A stretch of DNA of 34,822 nt from Merdimonas faecigallinarum (GCA_019119285.1 DWXJ01000093.1:1-34822); one strand, 5' to 3'; positions 22,158-30,527 are shown, counted from the first letter of the stretch. Numbers and translations are program-made. The notes: generated by a model from the letters alone, not told the origin.

Positions 22158-22209
22158 TGTTACAAAATTATTAAAAAGTGTTGCAAAAATAATTCCTGTA
22201 GAGTATAAT
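22158..22209 (+). promoter_or_regulatory. Promoter of the first NlpC/P60 gene, with a possible WalR-type site upstream
   Basis: TTGCAA (22181-22186), 17 bases and TATAAT (22204-22209) form a near-ideal promoter. Upstream, TGTTAC (22158-22163), five bases and TATTAA (22169-22174) come within one mismatch of the WalR direct repeat TGTWAH-N5-TGTWAH. That regulator commonly controls such cell-wall hydrolases. The promoter is well supported; the WalR site is tentative. A second TATAAT at 22255 has no good -35 box. Confidence 0.65.
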
Positions 22210-22282
22210 GGCCGGTAGATGTAGAGTTACTATGTCAAAATGAGGGGAAGCAAGTATAATAAAGTGAGAAGGAAGGTTGATT

Positions 22283-23410
22283 ATGAAAAAATTTGGAATC
22301 AGACTGCTGACCGCCGTTGCGGCAAGTTCTATGATCGTAACACCGGTAATGGCAGCGCCTTCAGTTGATAGTTTGGAAGAAAATAAGGCCGCAGCACAGA
22401 GCGAAGTATCTTCTCTGCAGAGCCAGCTGACAGAACTTCTGACAAAGGCAGGAGAACTGGAAGAGGATCTGATCGCAAAAGGGGAAGAGATCATCGAGGC
22501 GAAAGAAGATCTGAAAGCGGCAGAAGAGAAAGAAGAACAGCAGTACGAAGATATGAAGCTTCGTATTAAATATATGTACGAGAAAGGCGACGCCAGCATG
22601 CTGGTATCCCTGATCGAGTCCGACAGTTTTGCCGATCTGGTAAACAAAGCAGAATACATCCAGAATGTGCATACATACGACCGGAAGATGCTGGACGAAT
22701 ATGTAGAAACAACCAGGAAGATTGATAATCTAAAGACCACCCTGGAAGATGAGCAAAAAGAGATGGAGACTCTGCAGACCGAGTATGAGGCTCAGGAGCA
22801 GGAATTAAGTAATACCATCGAGTCCAAGAAAGATGAAGTTGCAAATCTGGACGCTCAGATTCAGGCAGCTGCAGAGGCGGCGGCCAGAGAGGCTGCAGAA
22901 CGTCAGGCAGCAGAAGAAGCGGCCAATAATGGCGGGAACGATGGAGAGAATGGCGGCGCAGCAGCGAACGGCGGAAATGGCGGAGCTACCACCAACAATG
23001 GCGGCGGCACCACGAACAACGGCGGCGGAAATACCGGTTCTACCGGCGGCGGAAATGTAAGTGCTCCGTCCGGCAACACATCTGCGGCGCAGATCATCGT
23101 AAACGCAGCTTACAGCCAGCTTGGCGTACCTTATGTCTATGGCGGAAGCACACCGGGAGCGGCTCTTGACTGTTCCGGTCTGACGCAGTATTGCCACAGA
23201 GTAGCAGGTATCAGCATTGCCCGTACCTCACAGGCACAGGGCGGCGGCGGAAAAGCAGTCAGCAACCCGCAGCCTGGCGACCTGGTATGTTACGGAACCC
23301 ACGTGGGTATCTATATCGGCGGCAATCAGATGATCCATGCGCCTCACACCGGTGATGTGGTAAGAGTGGCCAGCGTATATGGTTCTCCGTGGTACAGACG
23401 TTACTGGTAA
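22283..23410 (+). CDS. Secreted coiled-coil NlpC/P60 peptidoglycan hydrolase (CwlO/PcsB-like), first of two
   Basis: ATG 22283 gives 375 residues. A signal peptide (KKFGIRLLTAVAASSMIVTPVMA) ends near the AMAAP-like cleavage site. A long coiled coil (about 30-210) with KAEYIQNVHTYDR follows, then an alanine/glutamate helix and a glycine/asparagine linker (about 215-270). The C-terminal NlpC/P60 domain has C297 in LDCSGL and H340 in THVGIYIGG. It should cut stem-peptide bonds (gamma-D-Glu to diamino acid type). CwlO/PcsB relatives are kept inactive by the coiled coil and switched on by FtsEX. No ftsEX is present here. It has its own promoter and is followed by a paralogue. Confidence 0.88.
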   Translation: MKKFGIRLLTAVAASSMIVTPVMAAPSVDSLEENKAAAQSEVSSLQSQLTELLTKAGELEEDLIAKGEEIIEAKEDLKAAEEKEEQQYEDMKLRIKYMYEKGDASMLVSLIESDSFADLVNKAEYIQNVHTYDRKMLDEYVETTRKIDNLKTTLEDEQKEMETLQTEYEAQEQELSNTIESKKDEVANLDAQIQAAAEAAAREAAERQAAEEAANNGGNDGENGGAAANGGNGGATTNNGGGTTNNGGGNTGSTGGGNVSAPSGNTSAAQIIVNAAYSQLGVPYVYGGSTPGAALDCSGLTQYCHRVAGISIARTSQAQGGGGKAVSNPQPGDLVCYGTHVGIYIGGNQMIHAPHTGDVVRVASVYGSPWYRRYW

Positions 23411-23454
23411 GATTCCGTTATTACAGGTAATTTTCGGAAAAACAGAAGAATTTG

Positions 23455-23483
23455 TTGATAAATTGGAAAAAATGTAGTATTCT
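23455..23483 (+). promoter_or_regulatory. Promoter of the second NlpC/P60 gene
   Basis: TTGATA (23455-23460), 17 bases and TATTCT (23478-23483). The 70-base leader contains two small hairpins: TATGCT with AGCATA around GGGG (23494-23509), and CTTGT with ACAAG (23517-23534). It is too short for a c-di-AMP (ydaO) riboswitch. Confidence 0.6.
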
Positions 23484-23559
23484 GACCTTAAGATATGCTG
23501 GGGAGCATAGATAATACTTGTTTTAGACGACAAGAATAGTAAGAATGGGTGAGGATATT

Positions 23560-24765
23560 ATGAAGAGACGATATGTGAATGCGCTCATTACAGTTCTTGT
23601 AATGAGCGTTTCTTTTTCCATGACAGCCATGGCGGTTCCGGAAGACCAGAATGTAGAATCACTGGAGACGCAGAAAGCCCAGGTGCAAAGCCAGGCGGAC
23701 GATGTCCAGAAGCAGCTGGTAGGACTGCTGGTACAGTATGACGCGCTGCAGCAGGATATTGAAAAGCAGAAGGAACGCGTCAGCCAGGCCCAGGAAGAAT
23801 TAAAGGCTGCCGAGGCAGAAGAGCAGGATCAGTATCAGGCGATGAAAAAGAGGATCAGATACATTTATGAAGCAGGAGATTCCTCTTTTATCGAGACACT
23901 GATCAGCGCGGATTCATTTACAGATCTGATCAATAAGGCGGAATATATCCAGAATGTACATAGTTATGACAGGGATCAGCTGGACAAATACGTCAAAGCC
24001 AAAGAAGAGGTGGCGGACCGGAAGGCGGATCTGGAAGCCGGACAGGCTGACATGGAGCAGATGTCCCAGGATATGGGAAGACAGCAGGCAGATCTTCAGA
24101 CCACGCTTGACAGCATGAGAAGCCAGATCGCGGATTTTGACAGCCAGCTGGAGACAGCCAGAGCAGAGGCGGCGGCACAACTGGATCAGCTCACAGACGC
24201 TACAGAAAATATGGTAGACGCTGCGGAAGGGCAGACGGATGCGGACCAGCCGTCACAGGGCGGTAATGGAGGCAATAACGGCAATAACGGTAATAACGGC
24301 AATCAAAACGGAAATAACGGCGGTGGTTCAAATAACGGCGGCAGCAAACCGTCAGGCGGAGGAAATAAACCTTCCGGCGGCGGGACCACGTCAACACCGG
24401 GCAACGCCTCTCTGGGACAGCAGATTGCAAATACTGCCTGCCAGTATGTGGGCAATCCCTATAAATACGGCGGAACCAGCCTGACAAATGGCGCGGACTG
24501 TTCCGGATTTGTAATGTCCGTACATGCCCTGTTTGGCATTTCTACACCAAGAGACTCCTGGAGTCAGCTTGCAGGTGGAAAAGCGGTTAATTACTCAGAT
24601 ATGCTTCCGGGTGATGTGATCGTGTACAGCGGTCATGTGGCTATTTACATCGGAGGAAACCAGATCGTACATGCTTCCAACAGCGCGCCATATCCGGCGG
24701 GCGGTATCAAGATCAGTTCGCCGCCGAACTACCGGACGATCCTGGGAGTGAGACGTTACTGGTAA
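23560..24765 (+). CDS. Secreted coiled-coil NlpC/P60 peptidoglycan hydrolase (CwlO/PcsB-like), second of two
   Basis: A 401-residue paralogue of the preceding gene with the same layout. A signal peptide ends near AMAVP, and a coiled coil contains the shared KAEYIQNVH-YDR block. An asparagine/glycine linker with GNNGNN repeats and a proline/serine/glycine segment follows, then NlpC/P60 with C314 (ADCSGF) and H359 (GHVAIYIGG). Both proteins end in R-R-Y-W. ATG 23560 has GGGTGAGG six bases upstream; the in-frame ATG 23545 precedes that site and is rejected. The linker and catalytic domains have diverged more than the coiled coil, so the pair is an old duplication, perhaps with separate cleavage sites or timing. 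Confidence 0.88.
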   Translation: MKRRYVNALITVLVMSVSFSMTAMAVPEDQNVESLETQKAQVQSQADDVQKQLVGLLVQYDALQQDIEKQKERVSQAQEELKAAEAEEQDQYQAMKKRIRYIYEAGDSSFIETLISADSFTDLINKAEYIQNVHSYDRDQLDKYVKAKEEVADRKADLEAGQADMEQMSQDMGRQQADLQTTLDSMRSQIADFDSQLETARAEAAAQLDQLTDATENMVDAAEGQTDADQPSQGGNGGNNGNNGNNGNQNGNNGGGSNNGGSKPSGGGNKPSGGGTTSTPGNASLGQQIANTACQYVGNPYKYGGTSLTNGADCSGFVMSVHALFGISTPRDSWSQLAGGKAVNYSDMLPGDVIVYSGHVAIYIGGNQIVHASNSAPYPAGGIKISSPPNYRTILGVRRYW

Positions 24766-24804
24766 AAACCTGTGATATCCATGAAAAACAGAAGATAAAT
24801 CCTG

Positions 24805-24834
24805 ATAAAAGCCTTGCAACAGCAGGGCTTTTAT
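24805..24834 (+). terminator. Terminator-like hairpin after the second NlpC/P60 gene
   Basis: ATAAAAGCCTTGC (24805-24817) pairs with GCAGGGCTTTTAT (24822-24834) in 13 pairs, one G-T, around AACA. The T-run lies in the stem. The hairpin also holds the -35 box of the rpsB promoter. Confidence 0.6.
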
Positions 24835-24842
24835 GCTATTAT
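24814..24842 (+). promoter_or_regulatory. rpsB-tsf promoter
   Basis: TTGCAA (24814-24819), 17 bases and TATTAT (24837-24842). Transcription from about 24849 gives a leader of roughly 113 bases. Within it AAGC-TTGAA (from 24890) can pair with TTCAA-GGGCTT (ending 24919) with a two-base bulge. This might be a ribosomal-protein binding site, but I recognise no named leader family. Confidence 0.6.
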
Positions 24843-24961
24843 GAAAAAGTCGCAAAAAAACACGTACATGTTTGCCCAAGATGGTGCCAAAGCTTGAAGA
24901 AAGCCGGTTTCAAGGGCTTACACACGTACGGAAGTAAAAAAACCAAATGGAGGAAAGAAAC

Positions 24962-25717
24962 ATGAGCGTAATTTCAATGAAGCAGCTTTTAGAAGCAGGT
25001 GTTCACTTTGGACATCAGACAAGAAGATGGAACCCTAAGATGGCTCCCTACATCTACACAGAGAGAAACGGGATCTACATCATCGATCTTCAGAAGTCTG
25101 TAGGTATGGTAGACGAGGCATATCAGGCAGTATCTGATATCGCGGCAGACGGCGGAACCATCCTGTTTGTAGGAACCAAGAAGCAGGCTCAGGATGCCAT
25201 CAAGACAGAGGCAGAGCGTTGCGGAATGTTCTATGTAAATGAGAGATGGCTGGGCGGAATGCTGACCAACTTCAAGACCATCAAGAGCAGAGTGGCACGT
25301 TTAAAAGAGATCGAGAGAATGTCTGAGGACGGAACTTTCGATGTACTGCCGAAAAAAGAAGTCATCCAGTTAAAGAAAGAATGGGAAAAGCTGGAGAAGA
25401 ACCTGGGCGGAATCAAAGAGATGAAGAAACTCCCGGATGCGATCTTTGTAGTAGATCCGAAGAAGGAGAGAATCTGCGTACAGGAAGCTCACGCTCTGGG
25501 AATCCCGCTGATTGGTATCGCTGACACCAACTGTGATCCGGAAGAACTGGATTATGTGATCCCGGGAAATGACGATGCGATCCGTGCAGTAAAACTGATC
25601 GTTTCCAAGATGGCTGACGCTGTTGTAGAGGCTAATCAGGGAATGACAGGCGAAGAAGAAGCTGTTTATGAGGATGCAGCAGAGGAAGTATCCGAGGCAG
25701 AGGCAGCAGAAGAGTAA
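24962..25717 (+). CDS. rpsB: 30S ribosomal protein S2
   Basis: A 251-residue protein with the S2 hallmarks MKQLLEAGVHFGHQTRRWNPKM, FVGTKKQAQ, RWLGGMLTNF, LPDAIFVVDP and GIADTNCDP. It ends in an acidic tail typical of Firmicutes. ATG 24962 has GGAGGA nine bases upstream. The in-frame ATG at 24947 lies before the ribosome binding site and is not used. Codon choice is strongly biased (AGA for arginine, GGA, GCA), as expected for a highly expressed gene. It is paired with tsf as in most bacteria. Confidence 0.97.
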   Translation: MSVISMKQLLEAGVHFGHQTRRWNPKMAPYIYTERNGIYIIDLQKSVGMVDEAYQAVSDIAADGGTILFVGTKKQAQDAIKTEAERCGMFYVNERWLGGMLTNFKTIKSRVARLKEIERMSEDGTFDVLPKKEVIQLKKEWEKLEKNLGGIKEMKKLPDAIFVVDPKKERICVQEAHALGIPLIGIADTNCDPEELDYVIPGNDDAIRAVKLIVSKMADAVVEANQGMTGEEEAVYEDAAEEVSEAEAAEE

Positions 25718-25743
25718 GATTCTAAAGTGTGGAGGAAAATAAG

Positions 25744-26664
25744 ATGGCAGTTACAGCTAGTATGGTAAAAGAGTTAAGAGAATTAACCGGCGCAGGAATG
25801 ATGGACTGCAAGAAGGCATTAAGCGAGACTGACGGAGATATGGACGCAGCGATCGAATACCTGAGAAAGAACGGTGAAGCGAAGGCTGTGAAGAAGGCCG
25901 GAAGAATCGCCGCAGAAGGACTTGTTATGGCAGAAGTAAAAGATGACAAGACCGCAGCGATCGTAGAAGTAAACTCTGAGACAGACTTTGTTGCAAAGAA
26001 TGCTGATTTCCAGGCATTTGTAAAGGCAGTAACCGAGCAGGCTATGGCAACAGAGGCAAAAGATATGGATGCATTTATGGAAGAAGCCTGGATCGAGGAC
26101 AGTTCCAAAACTGTACACGAGGCTCTGACAGAGAAGATCGCCGTGATCGGCGAGAAGCTGAGCATCCGCAGATTTGAAAAGATCGTATCTGACGGCTGTG
26201 TTGTAGCATATATCCACGGCGGCGGACGTATCGGCGTTCTGGTAGAGGCTGAGACAGACGTAGTAAACGACGAGATCAGAAAGTGCCTGAAGAACGTGGC
26301 AATGCAGGTAGCAGCTATGTCTCCGAAGTACGTATCCCGCGATGAAGTGTCTCAGGAATTCATGGATCATGAGAAAGAGATCCTGTTAGCTCAGGCTAAG
26401 ACAGAGAATCCGGACAAGCCGGACAACATCATCGAGAAGATGATCATCGGACGTCTGAACAAAGAGCTCAAAGAGATCTGCCTGTTAGACCAGGTATATG
26501 TTCAGGACAGCGACCTGACCGTATCCAAGTATGTGGCTAAGGTTGCAAAAGAGAACGGCGCAAACATGACTGTTAAGAAGTTCTTCCGTTTCGAGACCGG
26601 AGAAGGTATTGAAAAGAAGGTTGACGACTTTGCAGCTGAGGTTGCCGCTCAGGCAGGAATGTAA
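25744..26664 (+). CDS. tsf: Translation elongation factor Ts
   Basis: A 306-residue nucleotide exchange factor that releases GDP from EF-Tu. The N-terminal UBA-like region VKELRELTGAGMMDCKKAL is followed by the core VEVNSETDFVAKN and then the dimerisation domain with YIHGGGRIGVLV. Start ATG 25744 follows GTGGAGG. The GTG at 25729 is part of that ribosome binding site region. It is 26 bases from the rpsB stop with no promoter between, and both carry highly expressed codon choice. Confidence 0.97.
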   Translation: MAVTASMVKELRELTGAGMMDCKKALSETDGDMDAAIEYLRKNGEAKAVKKAGRIAAEGLVMAEVKDDKTAAIVEVNSETDFVAKNADFQAFVKAVTEQAMATEAKDMDAFMEEAWIEDSSKTVHEALTEKIAVIGEKLSIRRFEKIVSDGCVVAYIHGGGRIGVLVEAETDVVNDEIRKCLKNVAMQVAAMSPKYVSRDEVSQEFMDHEKEILLAQAKTENPDKPDNIIEKMIIGRLNKELKEICLLDQVYVQDSDLTVSKYVAKVAKENGANMTVKKFFRFETGEGIEKKVDDFAAEVAAQAGM

Positions 26665-26696
26665 GCGTTAAACATAAGCGCGACAGACAGAAAAAC

Positions 26697-26738
26697 AAGG
26701 GGGCCGGCGCAAGCAGACTTGCGGCTGGTCCCGTTTTT
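26697..26738 (+). terminator. Terminator of rpsB-tsf
   Basis: A GC-rich imperfect hairpin with inner stem CGCAAG (26708-26713) and CTTGCG (26718-26723), extended by GGG with CCC and other pairs, ending in five T (26734-26738). Confidence 0.6.
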
Positions 26739-26773
26739 GTGTCCGTGGAACGATCTGTGAACAGGAGGTTTTT

Positions 26774-27649
26774 ATGTTAAGAGAAGGTATTAACGGATTC
26801 TGTATGGCTCTTGCCGACAGCGTACCGGGCGTATCCGGAGGAACGGTGGCATTTATCATGGGATTTTATGACCGGTTCATCGGCTCCATACATAATCTGG
26901 CATTTGGAAATCTGAAAGAAAAGAAGACGGCGCTGCGATATCTGATCAAACTGGGGATCGGCTGGGCAGTCGGCATGATCCTTGCGGTTCTGATCCTTTC
27001 CGCTCTGTTTGAGAGCCATATTTATATTGTCAGTTCCGTATTTATAGGGTTCATCGCCGGAGCGATCCCGCTGATCATTCTGGAAGAAAAAGAATGTGTA
27101 AGAAACGTGGGTAAGGGGATAATTTTCTGCCTGCTGGGGATCATTCTGGTGGCAGGTATCACATGGATGAACGGGCGGATCACAGGAGGATCCGTAAATC
27201 TCGCCTACTTTTCCATCGGAACAGGGATCCGTCTGTTTTTTATCGGTATGATCGCCATTTCGGCCATGTTCCTTCCGGGAATATCCGGATCCACGCTTCT
27301 GCTGGTGTTTGGCGCCTACATTCCGGTGATCACCGCAGTCAGGGGCGTGCTGTCCTTTGATCTGGCTTATGTGCCGTGCCTGATCTTCTTTGGCTGCGGC
27401 ATCCTGACCGGAGCTGTGACCGTTGTCAAGATCATCAAAGTGTGTCTGGAAAAATTCAGAACCCAGACGGTCTATGCAATCATCGGTATGATGATCGGTT
27501 CTTTTTATGCGATCGTGATGGGACCGACCACCCTGGAAACGCCCAGGGAGGCAATGACCCTTGGAACATTCAGCGTGATAGCCGCGATCATTGGCGTGGT
27601 ACTTGTGCTGGGCATGCAGCTGATTAAAGAAAAAGGAACGTCAAGATAA
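26774..27649 (+). CDS. DUF368 membrane protein, likely polyprenyl-phosphate translocase
   Basis: A 291-residue membrane protein with eight or more hydrophobic segments and the DUF368 signature. The N-terminal GFCMALADSVPGVSGGTVAFIMGFYDRF has a related internal copy, FLPGISGSTLLLVFGAY, showing the inverted duplication of the family. DUF368 proteins (PopT) have been linked genetically to recycling undecaprenyl phosphate across the membrane for cell-wall synthesis. AGGAGG precedes ATG 26774. No clear promoter is visible, so it may receive some readthrough from tsf. The REP-like palindrome begins four bases after the stop. Confidence 0.82.
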   Translation: MLREGINGFCMALADSVPGVSGGTVAFIMGFYDRFIGSIHNLAFGNLKEKKTALRYLIKLGIGWAVGMILAVLILSALFESHIYIVSSVFIGFIAGAIPLIILEEKECVRNVGKGIIFCLLGIILVAGITWMNGRITGGSVNLAYFSIGTGIRLFFIGMIAISAMFLPGISGSTLLLVFGAYIPVITAVRGVLSFDLAYVPCLIFFGCGILTGAVTVVKIIKVCLEKFRTQTVYAIIGMMIGSFYAIVMGPTTLETPREAMTLGTFSVIAAIIGVVLVLGMQLIKEKGTSR

Positions 27650-27652
27650 ACG

Positions 27653-27693
27653 AACGGGGACGGGGGATTTTTTTAAAATCCCCCGTCCCCGTT
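27653..27693. repeat. REP-like palindrome, GGGGACGGGGG family, copy 2
   Basis: AACGGGGACGGGGGATTTT (27653-27671) pairs exactly with 27675-27693 around TTT. One mismatch and one more pair lie outside. The core GGGGACGGGGGATTT is identical to that at 16690. No T-run follows the stem on either strand. Confidence 0.8.
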
Positions 27694-27730
27694 TGCCATA
27701 AAATATCTGCCCAGAAAAAGAAAGAAGAGA

Positions 27731-27759
27731 ATGACATTTCTGCGTAACCGAGATAAAAT
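27731..27759 (+). promoter_or_regulatory. Possible promoter of the helicase gene
   Basis: ATGACA (27731-27736), 17 bases and TAAAAT (27754-27759), 36 bases before the ATG with GGAGGA between. Confidence 0.5.
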
Positions 27760-27794
27760 GGATATAGGATATAAAGGGTACGGAGGATCAGCAG

Positions 27795-30509
27795 ATGAAA
27801 AACAGATATGACGGCATTTTGCAATTTAAGGGGACCTGGCGGGACTACCAGGAGAGGGTCTTGTCTAATTCAGAGAAATACCTGGCGGACGGGAAGCTGC
27901 ACATTGTGGCGGCCCCGGGATCCGGGAAGACCACGCTTGGCATTGAACTGATCCGGCGTCTGGGGGAGCCCTGCCTGATCCTGTCGCCCAGCATCACCAT
28001 TCGGCAGCAGTGGCTGGCCAGGATCACAGAGGGATTTCTCGCGGAGGGGCAGGAGCCGGACAGCCTCATGTCCCACGATCTCAAGCAGATGAGAGCGATC
28101 ACAGCCATCACCTATCAGGCGCTGTACAGCGCCATGAAGCATGACAAGGGAGAACTGAAGGATCAGGAAGAGGAGGAAGGCGAGGAGACGGAGTCCATGG
28201 CTTCCGAGGAGACAGAAGAAGTCGATTTCCGGGAGTTCGACATCCTTGCAGCAGTGAAGGAGGCAGGGGTGAAGACCATCTGCCTGGATGAGGCGCATCA
28301 TCTGCGCAGCGAGTGGTGGAAGGCGCTGGAAGCCTTTATGAAAGAGATGAAGGGAATGACGGTGATCGCCCTGACTGCCACGCCGCCCTATGACAGCACG
28401 CCGGCACAGTGGAAGCGCTACACGGACCTGTGCGGTCCGATCGATGAGGAGATCTTTACGCCGGAACTGGTGCGGGAAGGAAGCCTCTGTCCGCATGAGG
28501 ACTACATCTGTTTCAACTGGCCGGCCAAGGAGGAACTAGAGGAGATCAGGACATATCAGGAGCAGACGGCTGCTGTATACAGGGAACTTCTGACCGGGCC
28601 GGAATTCACCCGGATGATCGCTACCCATAAGGGACTGCAGTATCCGGAGGAATACAGTGAAACATTTCTGGAAAAGCCGAAATATTTCTCCGCTCTTCTC
28701 ATTTTCTGTAATGCCCAGGGAATCCCGTTCCCGCATTATCTGCGGGAACTGATCGGTACGGACGGAAAGCTTCCGGAGCTGAAGGATGAATGGCTGGAGG
28801 CTCTCCTGCAGGGATTCCTCTATGATGACACAGAGTCTTACCAGGTGGCGGAGGAAGACCGGGAAAGGATCCTGAAAAACCTCAAGGAGGCGGGCTGCAT
28901 CTACCGGAAGAAGGTCTCCCTGACGCACAAGGACGCGCTGCAGAAGCTGCTTGTGAAGAGCCAGGGAAAGATGGAGAGTATCGGAAGGATCGTGGAGACG
29001 GAGCGGCAGGCCATGGGAGAAAGGCTGCGGCTTCTGATCCTTTGTGACTATATCAGGAAGGAAAAACTGTCCGTGGTGGGGACCCGGGAAGACCTTACCG
29101 CGGAGATCGGGGCGGTGCCCATCTTTGAGTTCCTGAGACGGAAGGAACTGGACGGGATCCGGCTTGGAGTTCTGAGCGGTTCGGTGGTGATCGTGCCTGC
29201 TGATACGGAGGAACTTCTGATGAAACTGCTGGCCAAAAAAGACTGCGAGGGAACCCTGACCCGGATCCGCGGGACCGGCTACGGAAAGCTGCAGGTAAAG
29301 GGAAAGCAGACCCATGTGGTAGCTGTGGTGACGGAACTTTTTGAAGAAGGCCGGATCAACGCGCTGGTGGGGACCAAATCCCTGCTGGGAGAAGGGTGGG
29401 ACGCGCCCTGCATCAACTCCCTGATCCTGGCCACCTATGTGGGCTCCTTCATGCTGAGCAACCAGATGCGGGGGCGGACGATCCGCACCGATAAGAAACA
29501 TCCCGATAAGACCGGGAATATCTGGCATCTTGCCTGCGTTTTCCCGCAAAAGAAGGGCAAAGAAAAGCATCCGGATCTCTCCGGGGATTACGAGATGCTG
29601 GTCCGCAGGTTTGAATCTTTCCTGGGTGTATCCTGGGAAGAGCCGGTGATCGAGAGCGGGATCGGGCGGCTCGGGATCCCGGAGTTTGATACAAAGGAAG
29701 AGATGGAAGGGATCAACCAGACCATGCTCTCCCGGGCGGCTGACCGGGAAGGCCTCCGGCAGAGATGGCAGCAGTCTCTAAAAGAGATCCGGGGGGAGAT
29801 GGAGGTAAGGCAGAGGGAGGATATCCCCAAAGAGACGGCCAATACAGGCTATCTCTTCGTCCACGCCCTGGGATTTATGATCTTAAGCATCCTGTCGGCG
29901 GTGTCCTCGGAGGCGGTGAGGCTGTTCCTGGAACTGTCGTTCCGGTATCCTGGCACTGCCCTTCCGCGAGCGCTGATGGTGGTCACGCTGCTGGCCTGTC
30001 TTGGCATCGGAAGATACGGGTACCTGCTGTTCAAATTCAGCACGCCCGAGAAGCGGATGCGCCAGATCGGGCAGGCGGTTGCAGACGCCCTGGCAGAGCT
30101 AGGGGAGATCGAGGAGCCGCAGCACTGCCGCGTGGAAGTGGAATCCGCCCAGGGAGCACTTATCAGCGTGGCGCTCAAAGGCGGGACCATGCGGGACAAG
30201 ACGACCTTTGCAGCCTGTATGGCAGAGATCTGGGGCGTTATCGATAATCCCAGGTATCTGCTGGTAAAAGGAAGAAATCCGGAGCGGGCCAGGGAGTTCT
30301 ATGCGGTGCCTGAGACATTCGGGAAACAGAAAGACCGGGTGTATGTCTATGAGAAACATATCCGCAAGGCGATGGGACGGTTCCAGGCGGTCTACACCAG
30401 AACGCCCCAGGGGCGGAGGGTTCTCTTAAGAGCCCGGACCAAATCCTTTGTGAACAAGAATCAGACCGTACTGCAGGGCAGGAAGGTCGTCAAGGGAAAA
30501 TATGAGTAA
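27795..30509 (+). CDS. Membrane-anchored SF2 (DEAH) helicase with unassigned C-terminal domain
   Basis: A 904-residue protein. The helicase core shows Walker A AAPGSGKT (residues 39-46), LSPSITIRQQW, DEAH (165-168), LTATPP, GEGWDAP (from 532) and QMRGRTIR (from 557). The core resembles ResIII/type III restriction translocases. An acidic insert (about 120-145, EEEEGEETE) lies before DEAH. After the core, two hydrophobic segments follow (about 685-707 and 725-747), separated by a short loop, so both ends should be cytoplasmic. The final 155 residues match no domain I know. There is no nuclease or methylase neighbour. A role in nucleic-acid remodelling at the membrane, uptake or defence is conjecture. 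ATG 27795 has GGAGGA. It stands alone between a REP-like element and the hypE promoter. Confidence 0.78.
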   Translation: MKNRYDGILQFKGTWRDYQERVLSNSEKYLADGKLHIVAAPGSGKTTLGIELIRRLGEPCLILSPSITIRQQWLARITEGFLAEGQEPDSLMSHDLKQMRAITAITYQALYSAMKHDKGELKDQEEEEGEETESMASEETEEVDFREFDILAAVKEAGVKTICLDEAHHLRSEWWKALEAFMKEMKGMTVIALTATPPYDSTPAQWKRYTDLCGPIDEEIFTPELVREGSLCPHEDYICFNWPAKEELEEIRTYQEQTAAVYRELLTGPEFTRMIATHKGLQYPEEYSETFLEKPKYFSALLIFCNAQGIPFPHYLRELIGTDGKLPELKDEWLEALLQGFLYDDTESYQVAEEDRERILKNLKEAGCIYRKKVSLTHKDALQKLLVKSQGKMESIGRIVETERQAMGERLRLLILCDYIRKEKLSVVGTREDLTAEIGAVPIFEFLRRKELDGIRLGVLSGSVVIVPADTEELLMKLLAKKDCEGTLTRIRGTGYGKLQVKGKQTHVVAVVTELFEEGRINALVGTKSLLGEGWDAPCINSLILATYVGSFMLSNQMRGRTIRTDKKHPDKTGNIWHLACVFPQKKGKEKHPDLSGDYEMLVRRFESFLGVSWEEPVIESGIGRLGIPEFDTKEEMEGINQTMLSRAADREGLRQRWQQSLKEIRGEMEVRQREDIPKETANTGYLFVHALGFMILSILSAVSSEAVRLFLELSFRYPGTALPRALMVVTLLACLGIGRYGYLLFKFSTPEKRMRQIGQAVADALAELGEIEEPQHCRVEVESAQGALISVALKGGTMRDKTTFAACMAEIWGVIDNPRYLLVKGRNPERAREFYAVPETFGKQKDRVYVYEKHIRKAMGRFQAVYTRTPQGRRVLLRARTKSFVNKNQTVLQGRKVVKGKYE

Positions 30510-30527
30510 ATTCACTGCGTCTCCCTA

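Noticed and set aside
23484..23559. A c-di-AMP (ydaO) riboswitch before the second NlpC/P60 gene
   Set aside because: Such switches often precede cell-wall hydrolases, but they need well over 100 bases and characteristic conserved loops. This leader is about 70 bases with two tiny hairpins.
24239..24400. A DNA tandem repeat or CRISPR-like array in the second NlpC/P60 gene
   Set aside because: The GGCAATAACGG-type repetition encodes the glycine/asparagine linker in frame and has no spacer structure.
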